Below are positions 57,064 to 64,000 of a stretch of DNA of 64,000 nt, piece by piece. This DNA comes from Sanghuangporus weigelae (Eukaryota; Basidiomycota; Agaricomycetes; Hymenochaetales; Hymenochaetaceae): the NCBI GenBank assembly GCA_033182465.1, contig CP137328.1, forward strand, positions 1,736,001-1,800,000, in the 5' to 3' direction. Every line of letters starts with the position of its first letter. Position 1 is the first letter of the stretch. The notes beneath the pieces were generated by a model that saw only the letters and a list, made by a program, of their open reading frames with translations, had not been told where the DNA came from and searched no databases. A program made the position numbers and the translations under genes.

Positions 57064-58127
57064 GATCACAGTGGGCAAACAGTTATTTAGACACAGACTA
57101 AATCCATTACTAGATGACAAATGAAATTTGAAATATAATAATGCATTTAGTCACATAATATATTTGATGTCTTTTCCTTAGCTAAATGCTAAACTATATT
57201 TGAAATAACAAAACAGATTTAGATTCGGATTTGATAAACAAAGAAATAACTATACTTTTTAATTTTAGTAATTATAGTTATTTCTTTATTTGCAAAATCC
57301 AAATCTAAATCCTTTTTGTTACAGTCATTTATCGGTCCTTTGAACACCCAATACAGATGTGCTCGCCCAGCTCACCACACAGCCAATTTATATATTTAAA
57401 GTACATATTCTGATAGCCCTTGATGAGGGCAACATTCTCTATTTTTTTTCAAGCTGTAAATTGTACAGGAGAAATTATTATTGATGAAAGAAAAAAGATG
57501 CAAGAATGTCACAAAAACCACTCCTTTGAACACCGTGTGACATTAGAGTTTACCGTCATGGCGCTAGTTCTTGGGTATGGCAATACAACCGCCAATCTTA
57601 GCATGTTCCTCCCATCTGTCACACTTTCTGTTTATTTCCCCTGCATTAATTCGTAGAGTTATTGTTTTCTCTTCAAACTTTGCACAGATGTACCCATGAC
57701 GATACTTTAGTGATATGTGCAGCTATCTTCTATATAAATTGGTCAGAACAAGCTCAAGAGCAATTGTTGCAAATTAGAATCAACCAAATACAACCAAATT
57801 AGCCAGTGCACAATTTCTCTACACTGAACGCAACACTCAAATTTTCTGAAATTTGATATTATCATTGGTACATATTCTCTGCATCAGTGTGATTTTTTTC
57901 GTGACAAGGGAAGAAGAATTGAGGGAGGAAATTCAAGTGTTCAAAGGAACGGTACTGTTTAAAGGACCGGTAAATGACTGTATTTCAAATATAGTTTATC
58001 ATTTAGTCAAAGAACAAACATCAAATATATTATGCAACTAAATGCATTACTACATTTCAAATTTCATTTGTCATCTAGTTATGGATTTAGTCTGGGTCTA
58101 AATAATAGTTTGCCTGCTGTGGATCTC
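57064..58127. mobile_element. Inverted-repeat element carrying MITE copy 2
   Basis: The left end (caaacagttatttagacacagactaaatccat around 57079-57110, given here in part as tatttagacacagac) is inversely repeated at the right end (ggatttagtctgggtctaa, 58083-58101). The match extends through tgacaaatgaaatttga and its inverse near 58060. A second inner inverted pair, aaagaaataactat and atagttatttcttt, lies at 57238-57285. MITE copy 2 sits in its centre. Confidence 0.72.
57322..57980. mobile_element. Tc1/mariner-like MITE, copy 2
   Basis: A 659-bp element related to 48622-49289 but in reverse orientation, with ends CAGTCATTTATCGGTCC and GGACCGGTAAATGACTG and TA on both flanks (57320-57321, 57981-57982). 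Internal words such as ccaatacagatgtgct and aattgttgcaaattagaat match the inverse of copy 1. It is non-coding. Confidence 0.85.
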
Positions 58128-58456
58128 AGGCTCAGGGAGATTGTAATATCTCTCCAGTATGGACATTCGACATCTCACATATAGCAAAACACATCATGAG
58201 ATTTTAAATTTCTACATGCCTTTGAGCTCAGTGCCTTTAACATTGCTGTATACAGCTGGATGTAGCTGATGGTTAAGTCATGTGAGCTGACTAATTTTTA
58301 AGCTAAGCCGTAAATGAAGAAAATAGAGGTGATGTATAACTAAATAAAGGAATTTGATCGTTACATAACAGCACGTGACTTAACCATCCATCAGCTACAT
58401 CCAGCTGGTGGCCGCTCTGCGGTTGGTTCCACTTTATCCCGCAAACGACAGACGGA

Positions 58457-61200
58457 ATGGAGACGACCATCGTTTGCCTCCTCGTCGATCGCAAGAAGAA
58501 GACTGTCTTAGGAAGTCCGTTTTCCGTCGTCGTCGGCCCCGATGCAAACATTGAAGACTTGACAAAGAAGATCAAGGAGGGGCGACCAAATGCCCTCGGG
58601 AACGTCGATGCCGCAGACCTCTCCGTGTGGAGATGCATGGACCCAAAACTGCTTGCAGGGGTGACGTTGACACAGTTGGAGAAGGACTTGAGTGAAGTCG
58701 ACTTCACTGACGAGACCAAAACCGTCAAGCTTGGTCTACAAAAGATAACGACACTCAGCCTCTCCGATGAGATACTGCTTATCGAGGCTCCCAGTACGTC
58801 GCACTTTACATAATGAAGCTTAAAGTCGATCCCAACATCTGAAGGCAAGAAAGATGCAGAGTTATCTGATGAGCCTACAGGGCGTGACCCGACCCTGCGT
58901 GCACGCGTCACTTTTTTTGTCGGTCTTCTAGCTTCTGAAGAAGTGGATTGGCCGCATGTGTTCCGTCTGAATGGATATCGGACGTCGGAGTTGCTTGAGG
59001 ATTACATGGTTGACATAGTGAGAGTTCCGAGGCATCCAGGAAGCGCTGAAATGTGCGACTGGTTCGTGGCTAGCCTTTACGAAACCAATGATTACTGCTG
59101 ATGGTTTGTCCATAGTTTAACGATCTTAATAAACAAGTCTATTGAACCACAGTCGTATCGCACCAGGATCAACGAGATGATCAATCACAATGCGAATACC
59201 GCGATTCCATATTCAGACGGGAATCATGAAGTTTTCCATTTCATCCAAGCCATCTCTATAGTTTATCGGTCAGAAAGTACTGGGGATGACTTATCGAATG
59301 AGGCGGCATGGCTGCTACTGTTTGAAAAGTTCAAGGTATTTTGGACGGAGCAAGTAAAGGGTACATGCGACAAGTAAGTGTCTGGGTTTACCACTATATT
59401 ATATTAGACTCTCTCAACTTCCGCCATAGGAATCAATCATTCCCATTTCCTCTTATCGCACACTCAAAAGGCCTTGTTCACGATGACAGACAATTCACTT
59501 ATCGTCCTCGTCCTGATTTTGCTTTGTTTATGAACGGATTTCCTTCTTTCCTTGCTGAATTTGATTCGAAATCCAACCGGAAAGATCTAGTCAGACTGCA
59601 GGTCCAACTAGCATGCTCCGTACGTCTCGGGATTCAGATTCGAGGAGAGACCTCTTCCGAAGACAACAAGTTTTTCCTCATGGGCGCATTTTTTTCGACT
59701 CAGTGGGAAATAACCCGTTTATTCTGCTATTCCAAAAAGAATGGAGACGTGCGTTTGATGTCACGCATTCCGACCATTCCACTATTGACATGTCTATTGC
59801 CCAGGTTCATTTCAGCTCGGAAACATATAAGATCACCGACGCTCTGCAACTGACGACCTTCCTGTTCGAGTTTTACAATTACGTAAGACATGTTCAAAAC
59901 GGTTGCAATGTTGGCAAGGAGGGCGCCACTGTCGAGTCTATGAAGAAAGCCATCGACCAGGAGCATTTAGATACCCTTACTGGCAAGAAGAATGGTCGTA
60001 ATGATGACGGCAATCGTGACCCCAAGAGACGGAGGACCGGCAAGAACCAGAACCAGGATCAGAACCATGAACAGATAATGGATGCTCTCGAGAAAGCGAA
60101 TTTCAAGGTACAATCTGTCAAACAATCTGTCAAACATGGTCCAGATTTGGAACCAATGCACAAAGTACGTGCGGATGACTCGTGTTGATTATCGCGCTAA
60201 CGGATGAGCACAGTTACCAAGTCACGTATTAGAAGCGACAAGTTCCGAAGGAGTACCGGTCGTCGCGAAACTTGTCCATAGTGAGGATTCCGATGAGCTT
60301 TCTTTACTCGAGGAACTCAATGCACAACGATCTCCGCATAACCATGTCATACCACTGATGGAGACTCTCGAGTTAGGTTTGGGCGGATTTTTGATAATTC
60401 TCCCGAAGAAGACCTCTATCTCGAATCTTTCTCCGTGCGTTCTTGACTGTGAATTCGTGCGACTCAGCCACCAGCTCGTCGAAGGAGTTGCCTTTCTCCA
60501 CAGGCACAAGATTGCTCATCTAGATATCAAGCCTGACAATCTTGTCTGGGACGGTGAATCAAGGTGCCTTTATATTATCGACTTCGATATCGCCGTCAGG
60601 TGCATGGAGATAGACGAGATGATCGAGTTGTCCTGCGGGACTCCTAACTGGAGTGCCCCGGAGATTGTTCATGGTGATAAGAGGCCTTCGCGTGCGTTCA
60701 ACCCTATACGGGCGGATCTGTGGTCCTGCGGCGCGGTCCTTAGGTTTTTTGGCAGGGGGAAAGACAGAGCCATCGACTCACTCACTGGTTTGCTTCTGAA
60801 CCATGATCCTAGACGTCGGCCTCTGTTACATAAGCTGGTAGACGAAGAACCGGATTTCTGGCCATCGGGACGGCTTCTCCATGCCCTTGCGTTGGTAGGT
60901 AATTTGAAGAGGAGACGCAGCAATAGTGGAGGTTCGCCGCCGAAGAGACCGCAGCTCGATGACTCAAATACTATGCACGCCTCAGATTCAGACTTTTCGC
61001 CAGCAATGCCGGGACATTTCAGTGGTTCCAGTACCCAGTCCTCTGCTTCAGGTCCTCCGTCTCCGTCCCCCGAGCAGTTCTCTCCGGGTTCTTCGACAAA
61101 TTCCCGAGTTCGAGATGTGATAATCTGGGATCCTGCCACCAAGTCTGACCCACCTCTTAACAATGGTAAAGCAGGGTTCGTCGATGAAGGAATGGTCTGA
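58457..61200 (+). CDS. Crinkler-type effector 2: header, REase-like domain, Ser/Thr kinase; frameshift
   Basis: The header exon starts METTIVCLLVDRKKK and has PFSVVVGPDANIEDLTKKI and DAADLSVWRC, the classic ubiquitin-like CRN N-terminus. Exons with VDWPHVFRLNGYRTSELL and HEVFHFIQAISIVY lead to a REase-like core (RPDFALFMNGF, LAEFDSKSN, LVRLQVQLACS). At 59689-59695 a run of seven T marks a shift to another frame, in which the domain goes on as NNPFILLFQKEW and ITDALQLTTFLFEFYNYV. A basic linker (DPKRRRTGK) and an intron at about 60162-60213 precede the kinase: VVAKLV, LSHQLVEGVAFLHRH, HLDIKPDNLVW, IIDFDIAV (DFD instead of DFG) and GTPNWSAPEI. A Ser/Pro-rich tail ends at 61200. The frameshift may be real or a sequencing slip. 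Confidence 0.75.
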
Positions 61201-61349
61201 ACTTCGGCTCGTTTTGGCTAGGATTGTTTTTTCTTTGTAACGAATTGCTTGTGATGGTTACCTCCTGTATAAACACACTCCTCAAAGTTCGGGATCTACC
61301 TTTATTTTCCTCGACTTGTCTCTCGGCACTTTTTTTACTATATTCTTAG

Positions 61350-61416
61350 TGTTGGATTATCAAACTGTCGAAGTTCCGATTGTCTTGCATTACTTGCCGT
61401 TTAGAATGAATATAGA
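61350..61416 (+). repeat. Copia LTR fragment
   Basis: TGTTGGATTATCAAACTGTC followed by gaagttccgat and ttgccgttt matches the first 65 or so bases of the copia LTR ending at 2146. Beyond 61416 the similarity stops, so only the LTR's outer end remains. Confidence 0.8.
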
Positions 61417-61948
61417 CAAAGAGCCTAATTATGCTTGTAATGTGGTTATCAGATTGGTCTCGCCAATATATGACCATGAAGAAAGGATGTGATTGTTATA
61501 AGGCCCCATCGGCCCTTTGCATGACTTGTAAGAGATTATCAGACCTTCGTCGATCATATCATCAAGGAGAGACGTGCTAACTCAGGTATAAGATGACTAA
61601 CCAAAGTCTATTACGTTATATAGGCTGCAAGTCCGCGTAAGCCATGCGACTTTTCCCCACAAAAACAGGAACAGGTAGACTCCGAGTCCTATGATCTTAA
61701 TCTTTGGATAAGCTATCCGCCATTATTTTTTTTACCGATCAGGCCCTTACTAGTAACAAGGGGCTCGGCATTGGACCAGCTGCTCAGATGAGCCCTTGCT
61801 GGCAGCTTTGTGCTTTTGAGCGGCACGACATGCGCTCGGAATCTTATCAGCTCACGCCATTGCTAACGATAGAACTGTGGTGCAAAGGCCCGCTTAGATA
61901 GTGCAATCTAAGCACTCCCCATGTAGTATCCCTTCATTTCTTCTGTCA
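61417..61948. other. Intergenic, no gene seen
   Basis: About 530 bases between the LTR fragment and the minisatellite. Short frames only, nothing recognised. Confidence 0.45.
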
Positions 61949-62178
61949 GGGTTGAAGGTGAATTTGAGTAGGGTTGTAGGGTTGGACTTCAGAGGAGACA
62001 GACCAGGCTCTGAGGCTACTGCCTGGCTGTCTGGATAATCCGGACACTTCAGCATAAGACAGTTGAGCATGTCAAATGTCCCCGATTCGGGGACACCTGT
62101 GCATGGGAAGCAGGACATGCCAAAATTCACTGAGATAGCCTCCCTCTCAGAAAAAGTGTCCCCGATTCGGGGACACCT
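61949..62178. repeat. 230-bp direct repeat, copy 1
   Basis: Starts gggttgaaggtgaatttgag and runs through ctgaggctactgcctggctg and two palindrome units. It is nearly identical to 62878-63108, giving a higher-order period of about 930 bases. Confidence 0.88.
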
Positions 62179-63330
62179 GGTCATGGGAGGCAGGACATAC
62201 TAAAATAAGCTAAGATGGCCTCTCTCTCAAGCAAAGTGTCCCCGATTTGTGGACACCTGTGCATGGGACCCAGGACATGCCAAGCCAGCCACATTGGCAT
62301 GTCCTCCCTCTCGTGCAGAAAGTGTCCCCGATTCGGGGACACCTGTGTATGGGACCCAGGACATGCCAAGCCAGCCACACTGGCAGGTCCTCTTTCTCAT
62401 GCAGAAAGTGTCCCCGATTCATGGACACCTGTGTATGGGACCCAGGACATGCCAAGCCAACCACACTGGCATGTCCTTCCTCTTGTGCAGAAAGTGTCCC
62501 CGATTTGGGGACACCTGTGTATAGGACCCAGGACGTGCCAACCACACTAGCACGTCCTTCTTGTCATGTGGAAAGTGTCCCCGATTCGGGGACACCTGTG
62601 CATGACACACAGGACATGCCAAGCCCATCTGTTTGTCCACTCTCTCGTGCAGTGTCTGTGATTTGGGGAGGGACATTCATATATGGCATGGCAAGTGTCC
62701 AGAAGATCTGGACATGCAAGGCGGGGTCCCTGACTCATCAAAGATTGACGCATCCAGTGTCCGGAATATCCGGACATGCAGTGTGGGTACCCTCACTCAT
62801 CAAAGGTTGATACACCACATGACTCACTGTGTGTCCGGATACTCTGGACACTGGACGCGCCAACCTTTGATGGGTGAGGGTTGAAGGTGAATTTGAGTAG
62901 GGTTGTAGGGTTAGACTTCAGAGGAGACAGACCAGGCTCTGAGGCTACTGCCTGGCTGTCTGGATAATCTGGACACTTCAGCATAAGACAGTTGAGCATG
63001 TCAAATGTCCCCGATTCGGGGACACCTGTGCATAGGAAGCAGGACATGCCAAAATTCACTGAGATAGTCTCCCTCTCAGAAAAAGTGTCCCCGATTCGGG
63101 GACACCTGTGTATGGGACCTAGGACATGCCAAAACTCACTGGCATGTCCTCCTTCTCATGCAGAAAGTGTCCCGGAATCGGGGACACCTGTACATGGGAC
63201 CTAGAACATGCCAAGCCAGCCACTCTAGCATGTCCTTCCTCTCATGCAGAAAGTGTCCCTGAATTGGCCAAAACTCACTGGCACGTCCTCTTTCTCATGC
63301 AGAAAGTGTCCCTGATTGGGGGACACTTGT
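62076..63330. repeat. Minisatellite of about 81-bp units with two palindromes per unit
   Basis: About twelve units start near 62076, 62157, 62238, 62321, 62406, 62491, 62573, 63005, 63085, 63167, 63253 and 63304. Each has a palindrome with arms GTGTCCCCGA and TCGGGGACAC around a central T, then cctgtgyatgggaccc. Most also have a hairpin with arms GGACATGCCA and TGGCATGTCC around a 12-base loop. Frames that stay open here in several phases are translations of the repeat, not genes. Confidence 0.92.
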
Positions 63331-63815
63331 GAATAACAATATTTGTGCTAATTGTCCAGAAGGTCCGGACATGCAGTGGGAGTACTCTAATAACTCAGAG
63401 CTTAGTACATTATATGTCCAGATTATCTGGACACATGAGAGAGTAAGCTATAACATACAAAGATAGAGTATGTTACTATTTGTCCAGATAGTCCGGACAC
63501 GCATGAGGGAGTCCTTGATATTTTATTGTCCTTGTTTTGAAGTCAGCAATATTAATATCATTATTAATGGTGCATGTATGCATTTGTCCGGAGGATCTGG
63601 ACACACATGAGGGAATCCTTCATTTGACATTTTCATAAAATTTACTTTTACTTTATCACAAATGGCACACTACAAAGTTTCAATATTAATATGCAAGTAT
63701 ATTAAATTCATACATGATATGTAACAAGCTTAATGGACTCCGATATATAGTTTACAAATGTATTTTTTGTTAGATGCACCAGCTTCGCAGTAGATGTCCG
63801 GAGGATCCGGACAGA
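62690..63815. repeat. Second palindrome family, TGTCCRGA-NNN-TCYGGACA
   Basis: Imperfect palindromes with arms TGTCC(A/G)GA and TC(C/T)GGACA around three bases occur near 62695, 62757, 62832, 63353, 63415, 63480, 63583 and 63796. The last ones are spaced 60-210 bases apart in AT-rich DNA and are followed by an acatgaggga(g/a)tcctt-like word. They continue beyond the end of the 81-bp units. Confidence 0.75.
62878..63108. repeat. 230-bp direct repeat, copy 2
   Basis: Second copy of 61949-62178, with only a few substitutions (for example ccggacact to ctggacact). Confidence 0.88.
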
Positions 63816-64000
63816 GGGAGTGCTCGTCTGTGTCACGTGACCTCGGCGCCTCGCGACCTTAAGTTCACTCCTCGCCCGTGTCCTCGATTCCGTCCTCTTC
63901 GTCTCGCACGGCACCTCCTCACTGCCAGCCGGGACTGTCGAACCATTCGCATTTCCGACGCCCGTGCATCCAGTCTCTCCGTTTTCTTAGTACGGCTATC
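63816..64000. other. GC-rich right edge, unassigned
   Basis: Composition changes to C-rich sequence with cctcgcccgtgtcctcg and tcgtctcgcacggc words. It may be the promoter or start of a gene beyond the window. No coding frame can be supported. Confidence 0.35.

Larger units (their letters stand above)
47896..58456. other. Transposon island between two CRN genes
   Basis: About 10.5 kb containing two foldback elements, two copies of one MITE, a 1.06-kb inverted-repeat element, a tandem repeat and a degenerate chromovirus, listed separately. Between them only AT-rich sequence without supported host genes is seen (including 55725-56027, 56787-57063 and 58128-58456). Confidence 0.7.

Noticed and set aside
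58128-58456. Extra gene between the inverted-repeat element and CRN gene 2
   Set aside because: AT-rich sequence with frequent stops in all frames. The repeated cagctacatccagctg words only form a weak local inverted pair.
62270-62310. p53-like response element in the GGACATGCCA/TGGCATGTCC hairpin
   Set aside because: The resemblance is coincidental. Fungi lack p53, and the pairing is explained by the hairpin.
62210-62810. Several long open frames (91-187 residues) in the minisatellite on both strands
   Set aside because: They are repeat translations, open in multiple frames because the unit lacks stops.
62076-63330. CRISPR-like array
   Set aside because: The whole 81-bp unit repeats, with no unique spacers of constant length, and the host is a eukaryote.

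Overview
The window reads as a nuclear contig from a filamentous basidiomycete, most likely an Agaricomycete. Genes are interrupted by many short GT-AG introns of about 45-70 bp. The families present fit mushroom-forming fungi: polyporopepsin-like A1 proteases with DTGSSNTW motifs, a DUF6533-type membrane protein, F-box/LRR families, a Byr4/Bfa1-like protein, Crinkler-type effectors and a chromoviral LTR retrotransposon. No tRNA, rRNA, CRISPR array or bacterial operon was seen.

Layout, left. A Ty1/copia element on the minus strand enters from the left edge and ends at 2146, inside a decayed F-box/LRR gene copy (2147-3420). A large Zn2Cys6 transcription factor follows (3862-11836, minus). It has unusually long introns, and its zinc cluster is split over two exons. 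About 2.8 kb without a supported gene comes next, then a head-to-head pair of LRR gene fragments (14.7-15.9 kb), a trypsin-fold serine protease whose start codon is split by an intron (16136-17752, minus), and an intact F-box gene (18175-19859).

Layout, middle. Two related secreted aspartic proteases (20957-22447 plus, 25339-27044 minus) flank a second F-box copy carrying two in-frame TGA codons. Then come a compact four-exon gene for signal peptidase complex subunit SPC1, a DUF6533-type membrane protein, a divergent pair of MFS sugar transporters sharing a 1.24-kb promoter region, a DHA1-type drug:H+ antiporter, and a long Byr4/Bfa1-like protein with repeated ENWD motifs (40401-45097, minus).

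Layout, right. From 45.2 kb there is an accessory island. A Crinkler (CRN)-type gene with a ubiquitin-like header, REase-like domain and kinase (45264-47283) is followed by a broken kinase fragment and about 10 kb of nested transposons. These include foldback and Tc1/mariner-like MITEs with TA target duplications, and a degenerate chromovirus whose protease, RT and RNase H have been replaced by 1.85 kb of unrelated DNA. A second CRN gene (58457-61200) has the same header-REase-kinase plan but a different kinase class and a probable frameshift. The kinase fragment left of the transposons is a copy of part of this second gene. The window ends in a minisatellite (61.9-63.3 kb) of about 81-bp units, each with two hairpin-forming palindromes, trailed by a second palindrome family.

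How parts relate. The left 45 kb is mostly ordinary housekeeping and secretory gene content, with local F-box duplication and decay. The right 19 kb is transposon-rich and holds the effector-like genes. Coding calls rest on reading exons and splice sites by eye. Exon borders given as 'about' are not exact.
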